NCBI GenBank assembly: GCA_026929865.2
Contig: CM049413.1
Span: 14,280,001-14,344,000 of the forward strand
DNA: 64,000 nt
Reading direction: 5' to 3'
Source of the DNA: Hyperoplus lanceolatus
Taxonomy: Eukaryota > Chordata > Actinopteri > Uranoscopiformes > Ammodytidae
This document shows, piece by piece, positions 1-13,900 of this stretch. Each line of letters begins with the position of its first letter. Positions within the stretch are counted from its first letter, which is position 1. A model generated the notes under the pieces. It worked only from the letters and a program-made list of their open reading frames with translations, did not search any database and had not been told where the DNA came from. The translations under genes and the position numbers were made by a program.

Positions 1-242
1 AGAAAAAAAAACAGGATTGCAGTGCAGCAGGAGCAGTTGCATTGTCTTGTCATGGGGCCAAACCCACACACACACATAAACACACTTGCCGTGGACACAC
101 TTGTGTGATGTAAGAAGCCAAACGAGACATCTGGGATAATCTATGCGTAATGTGTCTGTGTTTGCTTTGGCGTGTCATCTCCCGCGCGCTCTTTTTCGAC
201 ACACTTCAAGGTTGTTTGATTCCCAGGTGAGGCATCTCTAGA

Positions 243-245
<3 letters not shown>

Positions 246-296
<51 letters not shown>
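246..296. repeat. (TC)n microsatellite
   Basis: About 25 uninterrupted TC units. Confidence 0.95.
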
Positions 297-299
<3 letters not shown>

Positions 300-1840
300 G
301 CCGTCTTTATGCATTGGCATTTTTACAGCCTATTATGGGGACAAGGCCACTTTGGTTGTGGCGCGGCCTGCCGAGCGATAAAGAGACCTGGGGATGCTGC
401 CCAACCTCTTTAACATCAGGAGGGGTGTTCACAAGCTTTTCCCTTGATCCCTGGGTGTTTGTCATACAACACACACTCTGGCACACAGATGGACGGTTGG
501 ATGCACACTGATGGCATGAATGAGTCGAAGCAAAGACGCACACAATTCAGAATTCATACCCGGCTGGAGGGCACCTGGAGGACTTTAATATCCGGAAGCG
601 TCACAACTACTTTCAGTCAATCTCGTGGATTCACTTTGGTCCTACAGCTTTGCATTCACTCTACTAGCTCTGTTGTTTTGTAGGACTTCAACTTATTTTA
701 TTCATTAATCTTGTATTATTTATTTAGACTATGTTGGGTCAGACTAGTGGCAGATGATTAATTGTTTCATGTTTCATGTTTGGTCAGAAAATTAGTTAAT
801 TAAAAAAAAGTAATAGAAAATAAAACACTCATAATTCTTTCCTGTTTCAGTTTCTGTTAATTGACCAATCATTTCAGCCATACATGTAACTATACGACAT
901 ACAGTAGGACTCCAGCTAGGGAGCAGATCACCTGCGAATACCAACTCACTCTCCTATATCCCCCTAGTAATTATAAAGGGCATAAAAAACAATCTATGTC
1001 AGAGAAAGTGGATACATCATTGGACTCAGCAAAGTTGTTTGTAAGAACTGAATGGTCAAAGAGTGGAAAAACGACCTGCATGTGTGGCACAAATCAATCT
1101 CCTTGTCATTTTAGGACCATTGAGCTGCATTCAAATATAGAGAAATACTATACGTCCGGCTGCACTGTCAGCAGTTTCTCTGCATGGCTGGGTGCACTAA
1201 TGGACACCATATGTGTTGTGGTGCTCGAGTCCACGTTGTAACACATGTCACCCTTTCACACGTCCCGTCTTTGCTGTTGCCTGTAACTTCACATCCAATA
1301 CAATCTATGTCTTCCCTACAACTGTGTGATGAGCAATTTTTGTTTTTTATCTCCAGGAACAGCCTTTGAAGTCATTAGGATCAACAGCTCTACACACATT
1401 GATTCATTAATTATTCGTAGGACTCTGAGGTGAATATCAAGCGCCTCTGTGTTCACTAAGGACTGTGTATACGTGTGTAAAACTTTACAAATCTCAAAGG
1501 TGTATTCAGCTTTCTTTTCTCTTTGGGCTAGATTAAGTCTTCCAGCAGTTTATTTGGGCTTAAGCAGTCAATGTATGTCTTATTCTACTTCCGTTTCACT
1601 CACTCTTTCATTTCCTGTAGAACTCCTTCCTGTAGTAGAGGATGGGGTGGGGAGGGGGGGACTTTTTGGGCCGACTCCAAACATCTGTCCTGACATTAGT
1701 CACCTTTACGGATGTTCACATGAAAGGGCTCGCAGCTTGACACTTTTTCTTCTTCTGGTTGCAGTCAAATGTAATGACCATGAGGGCATTAGAACCAAAC
1801 TATGGGTTTTCTCTTATCTTATTGACTCTCTATCTCTCTC

Positions 1841-1900
1841 TTCTCTTCTCTTCTCTTCTCTTCTCTTCTCTTCTCTTCTCTTCTCTTGTCTTCTCTTCTC
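1841..1900. repeat. (TTCTC)n pentanucleotide array
   Basis: Twelve TTCTC units, with one G substitution in the tenth unit or so. It is a pure pyrimidine strand, so it could form a triplex. Confidence 0.9.
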
Positions 1901-3015
1901 TTTTTTAAATAAATGAAAGGGGCAGTTCAAAGTGTCCTTCGAAGCTTAGTGATACTTTATTCACAGTAGTCAAATACGGTTAGGTTGTTAAGTCATAGCA
2001 AGTTTCCAATGTTAATATTTTTCTGAAAATCCTAAAGTGTTCTATTCTTTACAATTTCACGGATTTTAGATTCCTCCGTCTCTTATTCCCTATTTAAAGT
2101 TAAACAAATTACTTTTTACTTTTCCTGCTAGCTATCAAAAAAACAGTGTGATCTTTTTTGGCTTTTATATTTCCTCAGATGTATTTTTTTTCCCACTTTC
2201 CACACACAATATGAAAAGGACATGAAATCCGAAGCACACTTTCTATTCTAAATATAAAATGTCCAACTTCAAACAATGGGGAATCCACCCTTTACAAAGA
2301 CAGACAACTTCAAACTGACAGGGGCCTCCTCTCTATTCGAGGCAGTCAAGACTAATTTAGCCACATGCGACATGGGGCGCACCCAGCTGTTTATTAGTGA
2401 CCTGTCAGCAGAACAATAGCTGCTGTGGCCACATGCTAAAAGGAAGGCTAACCCAAGTGCTAAGCTAGGCGGCAGGGCTAACCACGGGCCAAAGCCAGGA
2501 GAAGCCAAAACACAGAAAATTAGCATGCTGTTTACTTTCTCTTGTCTAGACTAGGCTCCTATACTAATTAAGTGCAAAGAGCCCCCTTGTGGATTAGAGG
2601 ATCTCTAAGGAATGAGCTCTCAAGGTTACTGGTGGGAGAGCCATTGTTTGTGCTGCTTTTTTGAAAATGAGGCAGGGTTTGACCCATTTGTGGCCCCTAG
2701 GACTGTGTTTTCTGCAGCGTGAGCCCTATAGTAATCCCCCAGCGACCCAGAAAAAGTCATTTTTTCTAGAGCAGCTGGTTATGTGGGCCATAGGTCTAAT
2801 AACGCGACAATGGCATCATACGGTTGAGAAAGTGTTAAATACGGCAGGGGTTTGGCAACTGGCCATATATTATTAAAACCACCAAGTCGCATGCATGTGC
2901 CCACTGACCACCACGCAACCCCAGCATGTAGCTCAGTGCCACAAGTGTAATTGATTATGGTCGTCTAAAAAGCAGCTGGCTATGTGAACTGCCACATTAT
3001 GATGTGACTGAGCAG

Positions 3016-3016
<1 letters not shown>

Positions 3017-3053
<37 letters not shown>

Positions 3054-3671
3054 GATTGTGGAACATGCGGTGTGTGTGACCCATAAGGGAGAGCTGATGT
3101 CACTTATCAAAGCAATGCATAGGATTACAATAAAGAATTGCATGTGTGATCATGTCACATGAGAGCTGTATTATTGAGGTGAGGGACAATAGGCATTTTG
3201 CTGTGTAGATTTTTCTCATTAAATCTTGAATCTCCTTGTTTAGCTACAGTTTAAATGCTAATGTCCTAAGTATGGCAGGATGCAACTTTGTCATTATACC
3301 CATTATTCTGCAAGTTTTTGTACCCAGGAAGTTTAGTACGAACCAAAATGGGTGAAGGTTGACACATTTCCCATCATGCAGCTGTGTTCCCGTAGCCTCT
3401 CATGGGGTTCTTTGGAGAACAGTTTGAGGACAGAGGGGGTAAACCAAGAGGACAACCCCAACAAACTGCACTGTCCTCTGGGGTGTCTTTTTCCAGATGA
3501 GGCCGTTGTCCCACGGTCTCAAATGATGCATTTTGAATGTAAGTGTGTGTGTGTGTGTGTGTGTGGGTGGCCTGTTTACATTCCACTGATTCCTCATGGG
3601 AATCCCGCTCTATATCCTCTGTTCCCTGGCTTATTTGCTCGGAAGGTACGTGTATGTTCGTGTTCGTGTGC

Positions 3672-3746
<75 letters not shown>

Positions 3747-3837
3747 TGGGAGGGGGAGGGATATTTTTAAACTTCTCACTGGAATACAATTGGCAACTGT
3801 CCTCACACCAGGGTTTACCCCTGGTTAAAGCTCAATC

Positions 3838-3898
<61 letters not shown>
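3017..3898. repeat. cluster of CA/GT arrays
   Basis: Four separate arrays lie within 0.9 kb: CA at 3017-3050, GT at 3543-3565 and 3674-3745, and CA at 3841-3898. The GT and CA arrays on the same strand are complementary and could pair with each other as an inverted pair. Confidence 0.9.
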
Positions 3899-5440
3899 AC
3901 ATCTGATGGACTCTTTAACCTTGTGTGGACTCGTGCAAGTGGGAATGCAATGTCCATTTGTAAACGATATGGACATGAATGCATCGTCCTGTAGCACTGT
4001 GTTCTGAGTATCCATATGAGGACACTGCATTATTTATTTTTTCATACTTTTGCTGTGTATTTCTAGGAAACCTTACACAACAATTTTTCTCCTGGGAAGT
4101 GGGGCCACGGAGGAATTGCAGATGTCATTTTTGTTCCCAAGCTGCTTAGGGACAAAATCTGCAATCTCTTCCCTGGCTCTGTTCACATTGTTAATTCCTC
4201 AAGAGATGATTCTAATGCTCCTTTGCTGCGTCAGCTGCTGGTAAACCGGTTGCCTTATCTATCTCTATAATCTACAGAAGTGGAATCACACAGAGTCGGG
4301 CTAATGTTTGTGCTGTTATTTTCAGTATTTCTTTTTCAGTATCCTTATGTTTTGATGAGTTGTAAACAGCTGATAGAGAAGATTGTATGTTGAAGAAACA
4401 AGAGATGGTTCACTATTTATGTCCGTTTTTCTTTTAATTGACTTTTTATTTTCAGAAGTCGATGCAATCTACACCGCGTAACATCCTGTCCGTCCAGGCT
4501 GGCAGCATAGCGTAGTGATTATGGTGGTAAGATAAGCTAACCACTAACATGAGCCATGCTTTACAATAATTGATATGCCGTTGATAGACAGAAGTTTCCC
4601 AGCCGTAAAGACAAGTCATTATCGCTATAGTATGATGTCATATGTTGCATTTATGGCAAGCCGCCACCCTGGGCAATATTAAAAGCAAAAATCATCAGCA
4701 GCAGCACTTGAGGGGTCAGAGCGTGTGTGTGTGTTTCTGCAAAGCGTTTCAAGTGTCCATGGCTTCGCTAATGGCACTACTATGAGTTTGCGGTCAGGAG
4801 CATTGAGAGGTAATTCACAAATGCTGCAATGTAATGGCTCTTGATAGGAGAAGGGCACTCTGGTAGAGCATGCATTGGGTTCTGACTCTGACTGTGTGCG
4901 TGTGAGTGCGCGCTCAGTGGTATTTACAGAGGCTGAGGTAAATGGAAAAACAAATCAAAGGCAAAATGAACGAGTGCAGGGACCAACGATTAACGAGTCC
5001 TCAAGATTGAACGACAAATTGCGTTTGTCCGTAAATGCCCCCTTCAGATTGACACGTTATGTAAGGGTTTTTTTTGCACAAGCAATCTGTCGCTCCCATC
5101 AGCAGGACTTCAATTGGCTGTGCCCGGACACAAAAAGCCACAGATGGTCGGTTTACTGTAACTGGATCATTTGTGGGCTTTGAATGCTTGAAAAATGATT
5201 TAAATCACTAACAAAGGATCGATAAAGTTTCCGGGCTAATCTTCTGTCGATGAACAAAGCAATCACTCAACCTTGCTCACACCTAACACTAATGTTTTGT
5301 CCTTTCCGTGTCCCTTGTGTGCTGTTGATCAGCACTGTCCATTGTATAAAAGTCTGTATACTTTTCCTCCTCTGTCCCTCTGTGAATAACATCGCTGTGT
5401 GTAACCCCTGTCCGTCCCTCTCTCTCTCTCTCCACACATG

Positions 5441-6231
5441 GGCCGTGTCCGGACTGCCATACTAACGTCCAACTCATACTCATTTTGACTTCAATTTGAG
5501 TATGTGACGGTTGGGTATGCGAGTTTGGGTATGCGAGAAATTCCCGGATGAGTACTAACTTCCGGGAAGATTTTGGGTATGAATCGATTGTATACTTTTC
5601 CTACTCAACCGCCCCACAATGCACTGGGTCAATTCTACCCGCCCAGGAAAATGAAATATTTTCGAGCAAGTTGCTAGGCAACGACATTGTTTGGGGTCCG
5701 CGATCTGACAGCTGTACGTGCAGTCAGTCATTCATAAACTCTCACAATAGATAAGAGATGAAGATAAATACCTAACAACATTAGAGTTACTAAGTGAAAT
5801 GAGTGATGTGAGTCTGATAGTGGAGAGAGATCAGAACAGATCGCTGTTCCACACACCCAGCTCGTCCAGCTCAACTCACAGACAGCTGAGTGCTGTGATG
5901 AGCCGGACAGAGAGTGTCAGAGGGATCCTCCGCCTCAAGAAAACACAATTATAAAACAAGAGGTCTAAAACACAGATGATGAACACAGGACTGTAAAAAT
6001 CGAGTTCAATATCTAACCTGTAGAGGGCAGTTATACACTAAACAGCGTCTAAACTGCCTGAATCTTATAAGAAGAAGAAGAAATTCTTCATGGCTTGAGT
6101 ATAGCCTACTTCAACTGAAAACGTTTCGACGCACCTCGCATACACAATCGATCTTTGAGTAGACAGTATGTAGTATATAGATGGTGAGTATGTAGGATGT
6201 AGGACGCTAGTATGGCAGTCCGGACACGGCC
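5441..6231. mobile_element. non-autonomous DNA transposon (MITE-like), 791 bp
   Basis: The termini are inverted repeats: GGCCGTGTCCGGACTGCCAT at 5441 and its complement ending at 6231, continuing for about 30 bp with one gap. The 3-bp sequence ATG flanks both ends (5438-5440 and 6232-6234), consistent with a 3-bp target duplication. The interior is rich in GAGTATG/GGGTATG repeats on the left and their complements on the right, so subterminal repeats extend inward. There is no transposase frame. Superfamily is unclear; 3-bp duplications occur in PIF/Harbinger, but the target there is usually TWA. Confidence 0.75.
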
Positions 6232-6399
6232 ATGCTCACACCACACCATCCGCCCACTGTGTCAGAATGGATTTGCCTCCAGCCACCTCGGCCCCCTTGA
6301 AAGTGTCTGGGTGTGATGGTGTCTCGCTGTGGTGCTGGCAGCAGCCTGAGAGGGAAAATGCAACTGAGTGCTTTAATGTATTCTTCCACTTCTTTCTCG

Positions 6400-6404
<5 letters not shown>

Positions 6405-6453
<49 letters not shown>

Positions 6454-6568
6454 ACAAGCTGATTTCTGGCCCTTCTTAATTGGTTCATCTCTATTCTGAT
6501 GGCACTGTGTACCCGCTTCATTTTTTTTATTTCTGTATTCCCATGTGTGTGTGTGTGTGTGTGTGTGT
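6405..6568. repeat. (CT)n and (GT)n arrays
   Basis: CT at 6405-6451 and GT at 6544-6568. Confidence 0.9.
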
Positions 6569-7369
6569 TTGACTGACAGCAGATTTTCCGCCACCACCAG
6601 GCACTGTGTTTGCTGCTCTGATGCACATTCAGTCGGTTCATTTGGTTTCTAGCTCTCCCTTGAGAAAAACACTCAGCTGTCCCCGCCACTCCATTAACTG
6701 ATTTGAGCAGGGATGTGGCAGCCACCGCCACATTTATTTATTTTTGTAAATAAATATTCTACTGTGTTTATTATGCATGAATTGATCCTTAATTCATGCC
6801 AACACTGTTGAATTAAGCAAGCAGTATGTAGAAAAAGGAAGTGGTTATGTAGGTTGTTTTTGCACCAGTTGTGGTTGTAAACACTTCTGGTCTTTACAAA
6901 CAACAGGTGATGGTTGTGGCAAATACAGGGTCTAACTGCCTACTATGTGCTTGGTAATATCGGCATCTTAAAGAAGAGATATACTCTTTCAGTTGGATCA
7001 AAAGATTGATGCCACTCTCATGTCGATACGGCAAACACGAAGCTACCACAAGAAGTTGGTTAGCTTAGCTTAGCACAAAGGCACGAAACAGACTCAACTT
7101 AAATATGTGTATAATGTGTTCATCAGTGACCTATAAGGGCTGGTGCCTGTTTTTTTTTCTTTTTTTACCTTTGGACAGAGCCAGGCCGGATCTCTCCTCC
7201 CTGTTTCCAATCTTAAAACTAATCCAAAGCCCCTTTTACACAGCCAGTGAAAGCCGGGAATGTGCCGGAATTTTGGCCCTCTGCCCTGCTGTATAAATGC
7301 GACCGTTGCGGAACGGGGGAAGAAAGGTGCGAGAGATTGTTCCGGGAATTTTACTACCTCGGGGGGTAG

Positions 7370-7555
7370 GCTACACTCTTAAAACAAATGGTGCTATATA
7401 GAACCTCTTAGGGTGCTATTGCTTGGTACATATATGGCACCCTCAAAAGGTTCTATATAGAACCATGTCATAGGGTTCATTCGAAAGAACCCCTTGGGGT
7501 TCTTTGTTGCGAAGCAAAATGGTTCTATATAGAACCTTTTCAAAGCAGGGGTGCC
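7370..7555. repeat. hairpin-rich teleost repeat (GGTTCTATATAGAACC family)
   Basis: The perfect palindrome GGTTCTATATAGAACC occurs at 7449-7464 and 7521-7536, with a partial copy at about 7391. Other hairpins lie between them (GGGTGC...GCACCC at 7411-7443). The start, ACTCTTAAAACAAATGG, resembles a common fish repeat. It is nested in the 7228-9223 element. Confidence 0.6.
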
Positions 7556-8410
7556 ATATTGGCCCTGGCTCTGGCCCAGTGGATTAATTTGACACCCATT
7601 TCATTGCCTTATTGATCGGCTGGCCACATTTTTCTATAATTCTGCAGAGTTACCATGTGTTTCTTTATCAAAATAAACAAATTTAAAAAAACATAAAGAT
7701 ATTTAAACTTCAACAACACTTTGCTTTGCCACTACCAACATATTGTAGATTAATAAAGATAAAAGAGAGAAGTGGTTTCAAATGGACTGTATTGATATTC
7801 AAAAAGTAGCTGCACATAAAAACATTACAAAACTGGACACTATTACAAAATATAAAATATTGCATTCAATAAAAACTTACTTTAAAGTATAGTTAATTTA
7901 CAACAATAAAAGTTATAAGAATAAAGAAAACCTATATAATTAAGCCTAAATTGTACAAATATGTATATTAATGTATTTAATATATGTACAATGTTTTATA
8001 GTTTGGTTTTCATAAGAAGGACATTTTCTGTGCAAACTACAGCATTTATTACACGTAAATGATTGAATATTACACCAATCACTTAAATTTCATTAAATAC
8101 AAAAACAAAAGAACATATGCTTAAGATTTTTTCTATTTACATCAAATACTGTACATTATTTACAGTGATAGCTGATTGAACATTTTTAACACAGGAATAG
8201 ACACTCTTTTATCATTAGGTATTTTACAAAAGTGAAGTTGGATGAAAGAGAGTGTGTATTGTATTTGTTTTGGGTACTCCACACGAAAGAGGTAGTACGC
8301 CTCCATAAGGCACTGCAATGCCTCTGTTACATTCATCTCTCCACATGCGACAATGACACCGTCCATTTTGATAGAGGCTTTGGGGGCAAGGAGAGGATTC
8401 TCGGCACCAT

Positions 8411-8470
8411 GATTGTGTAGGCAATCTTACTATAGTAAGATCTTACTATAGTAAGATTGCCAACACAATC
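8411..8470. repeat. 60-bp near-perfect palindrome
   Basis: The central 40 bp (8421-8460) are a perfect palindrome around AAGATCTT; 10 more bases on each side pair with two mismatches. There is no spacer. Each arm itself contains CTTACTATAGTAAG, a smaller palindrome. Confidence 0.95.
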
Positions 8471-10302
8471 AGTTCCGCCTCTCTGTATAAATGCGGCCAG
8501 CTTGTTGTTGCGGAACAGGGGGGCGTTTGATGTTCCATAGCCTACGTTCTAAACATGCGACCATGTTAGCAGTTGAAGGACGTGTGTTTAACATTAACCA
8601 CGGCGGCCTGATGTCCTGTAAAAATCACCAAATAAAAGGAACGGCGTATAATCTAACTGTTCATAAGGACCGCTGCTCAATACAAACCCCCACGCTTCAT
8701 TTTGCAGAGTGTATGAGTCTATTTCTGCCCGGGGGAAGTTGAACAGTGAATGGGAAAGCTAGGCTAGGCTGCGACCGGATCGCCGCCGCTATTATTATCC
8801 TTCAGTCTGAGCGTATATCCACACTTTATTTCTGTCTACAGTAACGTGACTTCACACACTGTGTGTATGTGTATGTGTGTGTCTGATTGGCAGATCTCTG
8901 CCCTCACAAAGAGACTCGCTCACAGCCAACCTGTCACACAAACACACACAGACACAGAGGTGAAGCAGTGAGCGGATTGATTTTGTCAGTTTGGTTAACA
9001 GTCCCAGAGATGTTGGACTCAGCGCGTAGCGAGATCAACTGGCACATCGTGGGGACAGTAAAATACGGCCCTCTTAGTGCAAGCCCCAGCACATCTGCTC
9101 TCAATTCATCGGCCAGTGTTGTTGTTGTAAAGCAGCTGATCGGTGCGGCGCTAAATGTTTACGTCACACCTGACGCTGTTTACAAGCACCTCTTTCATTC
9201 CGGAACACTGTGTAAAAGGGGCTACTGATGCGCCAGCAGGCCGGCGTTGCTTGGTTCTGTGTAAATAACACAGAAGCAAGCAAAGCCGGCATATTGGAGT
9301 GAAGTTGTTCCGTCAATATGCCGCAATCTCTGTTTATAAAAGAAGAAGAAAGAAAGCTTACTAACTACTTGCTCACCGGTATAGACGTGAGCGTGGTATC
9401 AATCTTATCCTCTAACTCTATGCGAAAAAAGAACAAATTATCCTATATTTCCCAAAGTAATGAACACGTATTTTAAAATTGGAGCAGAAGCCATCATTAG
9501 TGCACATTTTCTTTACATTTGCAGCTGGTTTTGATTCCACCTCTTTGACCTTGGAGAGCCTGTTCCCTCACTGAAACACCCCTTTCCTACTTAGCGCCTT
9601 AAGATCTGGAACAAGCTTTGGTCTGTGAAATAAGAAAATCAAATGGAATGGTTGAAAAAAAAGCGGAGGCAGGGCGGCATCTGCCTTGTACAATCTTCTA
9701 TAGTTGCTCAGGCGTGCAATGGCTGCACTGATTTAACCAGAAAAACTGAAGATTGCACTCTGAGGGTTGCCATGTCTTGCCCCCCCTCCCTATCTCTCTC
9801 CTCATGGTTGCCATGTATATTTGGCTGCGACCGTCCACCCCAACCCCCCAGCTAAAGCTTCTTCTGATTGTAGATATGCCCTTTGCATCCCTGCAGGGCT
9901 TCCATATTTTACCATATGTTTATGGGCTAGCAGACATGTTGAATATGCTGCTGCGGTCTGGAGAGGGGACAGAGGGAGAGAGCTGAGGAGACAGAGACAA
10001 AGAGAAGAAAGACAATAACTAAAAATTTTCCAAAAAGACACAACAGACGACAGGGAAGACTGTGAAAGAACTAGTGGTTTATGTGAGAGGGAGTCCGAGG
10101 GAGTGGTACATTGCCAGAGCCAGGGACTTACCCAGCCAGTATATAGTAAACGTATTTCTGAAATAATGGCTCACTCTCAAAAGATCAGACACTGCCTCAG
10201 CCGCCTTTTTCACTCACACACCTTCACCTACACTTTTCATTCCTAACTATTCCCTAGCCTCCCTCTTCTTGTCTCCTTTTTAACCTCTTCTCAAATATGC
10301 AG

Positions 10303-10961
<659 letters not shown>

Positions 10962-13900
10962 GCACACACGCACCATCCTTCATCCTATTCCATCCACCCT
11001 GATAATCCCTTTATCTTGCCAGCTATTCAGTAAATATAAAGGGTGGACACACCACTGAATAATGACGTGGTTGTACATCTAACCCTCATTCACTCTAAGG
11101 CTAAGCTTCATCTCAAGGCGATAATGATAGAGATGTGTCATGCATGCAGTATTTTAGCACCCAGGAGCATCAGCACCTTCTCTTATTATCAGAGGTGTGT
11201 GCATGCAGTGTATGTATCTGTTTGTATGCGCGCAAGGTCTGCTTTTTATTTTTAACTGAATTTAGCAACAATTTGAAGGAGTCAAGACAAAGAAGACACA
11301 CACGCTCGCACATGGACTATACCTTTGTTTGCCAATTCCCTTTGGAGCCCTGTCCTTTCCTTTCTTCGTCCTCAGATTCCCCAGAGTTCAACAGTTCAAC
11401 AGCCTCCACCCCCCTCAGCCCCTTCTCTCTCAAGTGTTTCCTAAGAGAAGGTCACTTACTATGCGACTGACAATCCATGAAATCATTACAACAATCCATC
11501 CATCTCTTTTTTTTTCATGTCACTCACCTTCAGGTGGAATGACACACCTGTTTGTTTAATCTCAGCAAAAATAGCTCAGTTGCAGTTGAGGTCAGTTTTG
11601 GGTTTTTAGTGTTATCATTTGCTGAGGGATGGTGCTGTTACAAAAGCTAATCAATAGTAGTAGTGAAGTAGTGAATTGTAGTGAATTCATCCCATTTCGT
11701 TACATTTTCAGTTTAACTTGGCATGTATTGGCAAGTATTTGTTGTCATTTCCAGAGGGGGGGCAGTAATAGTTTTCGAGATCTGCAGGCCTTTGGGGTTA
11801 TTCTAACTGATGGGTGGAGTTCCTCACAGTGACAGTATACGCTTCCCCCTTTTTTTTCAAGGAGCGGAGGGGGCCGTCGTGTGAAATAGAATTGAAATTG
11901 AAGGATTAATCACGTACAAGAAAGACATGACTAAGCAAACCTGAGTCTGAGAAAACTGTTTGTTTTTTTCTCCGAAAGGACAGAAGGGAGGGAGGGAGGG
12001 AGGGAAAGAGGGAAGGAGAAAAGTGGAATCGAAATTGAAAAAGGCTTTGAGTGCGACAGACAGTGTTCTTGCTGCAGAGTGTGTCGGCGCCTCACAGAGC
12101 TGCACACTGTTAAGCTCAGTGGAATGAACACTCACGGAATCAGGTCCAAACTATTTGAAATGCAGAGCGGAGTAGCCTCAGGCATATGCAACAAACAAAA
12201 AAAGACGATAATAGAGTAGATAAAGTAGGAGAAAGAGTGTGGAAAAAGCCTATACCAGACAAGCTTTAATATAAGGCAAAAGTGTATTAGGCTGAAAAAT
12301 GGTGTAATATACTGTATAACACGTAGAAGCCTTTTTGATTCCAAAGAGATAAGCAAGTGCTAGAGGTGATCCGGCCTCATTCAAATGAATTGGTTAGAGC
12401 TTTGTGTTTCTGAGTTTAAATACAGCAGTTTCAGGTTCAGTGATGATTCTGTGCCCAAAAAACAACTGCAGGCCTCTGGAAGACTTCTTCACGGTCAACA
12501 TCAGTCCCCATAAAAAAAAATAGGAGAGGAGACAGGAAATGTTTCTTTCCCTTGGGGCTGTGTGACATTAACTAGAGGCAGATTTTTACAGGACACACAC
12601 ACACATACATACACACATGTTTACACAAAGCCTACACACACACTCACACTGAGCCTCTGTGGACTGTAATGGGCCTTGCGAAGGTCAGGACGGGACACAG
12701 AAACACTCTTGAGAGGGGGGAGCTTTGTCATTTCTGGAGAAGACATGAGACACGTGTTGCTGTTTGTCGAGGCTGTGCAGCTGTGGACCAATTCAAGAGT
12801 GTACAGGCAAAGTCCCTTGCAAAATGTAGTGTGGGGAAGAGATTGACAGAGAAGGTGCACGGCTGTAGTATCTCTTTGAATCTCCATGGAGCAAAAACGT
12901 TTATCTGCTCGGGGGGGGGGGGGGAGGAGGAGGGGGGAATGCTTCACATATCATTTTTACACGTCCCCAGTGGGAGATCGATGTAAGCGTCCCTGCTAGT
13001 GGATACGGCTAGTAGTGTATCACTATCTTGCAAGAGAGAAGAGCACAGTCCAGTGTGTGTTGGATGAAGATATAACACGTGTAATCTGTAATAGGAGAGA
13101 GGGGAGCTTTATGCTAAATTATGCAGTTTCAATTTTCCCCCATTTAAGGAGGATAGATCAATTTCTCATGCTGAAAACCATTAACCCTTAAGAGGGGCAG
13201 CGTTGCCGTAGCAACCCGGACAATGTCCCCTTGATCAAGAAGAAGCACCTGTTTCCATGCTGCCTCAAGCTCACAGGCAAACGCACACACATGCAGGAGA
13301 CGGACGACAGCAATTTAGTCAATCAGACCCTGTGAGACTGACTAGCATTAAATAAGACAGCAAGCCGCCCTCTGACTCAAATCAGGCGCACACACATACT
13401 CCTCATTAATGAACTGAACTGACACTTGTAGTGTGATGCATTTATTCCACAGATATGGCTGTGTCTGTGCATGTGATTAAGTGCTCGTATGTGTACCTAA
13501 TTGCATGGTCTCCGTCTGGGCACGGTCCCCTCCGTAACTGCAGCCTGTGGGGAGTTGTATTTCGTCAACCCCTCCCTGGGGATGGGTGTGTGCATTTATG
13601 TGTGTCACTTACGACTGAGTGATTTCTGCTTCACTCCCCCGTGTTTCCTTAGCTGCTTCTCTCTCTTTATTTTTTCTTCCCTTCCTTTTCTAGTATAGGC
13701 TAGAGTTGTCCTGTCTTTCATTTATTGCATTCTGTTTTAGTTTGGTGGCATTATGTTGTCACCGCCCTCCCCCGCCCCCACTGCCACCCCACACACAACA
13801 ACAGTTCATCTTCCGTTTTCTCCTCTCTTGGCAGCAGTCCCCTATCCCTTCTTCTCCCATCCCCCATTTCTCCCAACCCCACCATCCAAATGGCCCTCTG

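Larger units (their letters stand above)
1..5440. other. non-coding: upstream or 5' intron of pag1
   Basis: No open frame here resembles a protein; the longest are low-complexity (CA/GT) or unconserved. Contents are CT, TTCTC, CA and GT arrays and ordinary unique sequence. I see no gene. Confidence 0.6.
7228..9223. mobile_element. inverted-repeat DNA transposon, about 2.0 kb, non-autonomous
   Basis: A perfect 16-bp terminal inverted repeat, AGCCCCTTTTACACAG, is at 7228-7243 and, as its complement, at 9208-9223. Each end carries CCGGAA-type sequence just inside. A module containing CTGTATAAATGCG, then GTTGCGGAAC and a G run, occurs twice in direct orientation (near 7288 and 8482). It contains a second repeat (about 7370-7555), an AT-rich centre and a 60-bp palindrome (8411-8470). 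No transposase is recognisable. The target duplication is not obvious. Confidence 0.65.

Noticed and set aside
861..1241. 126-codon open frame
   Set aside because: No recognisable domain, no splice signals at sensible places, AT-rich background; judged chance.
4496..4560. tRNA-SINE-like promoter (AGCATAGCGTAGTGATTA...)
   Set aside because: It resembles an A box, but no B box (GGTTCGAATCC) follows at the right distance and no tail is seen.
8887..9228. 113-codon open frame
   Set aside because: It lies within the inverted-repeat element and ends in its terminal repeat; no domain or splice context.
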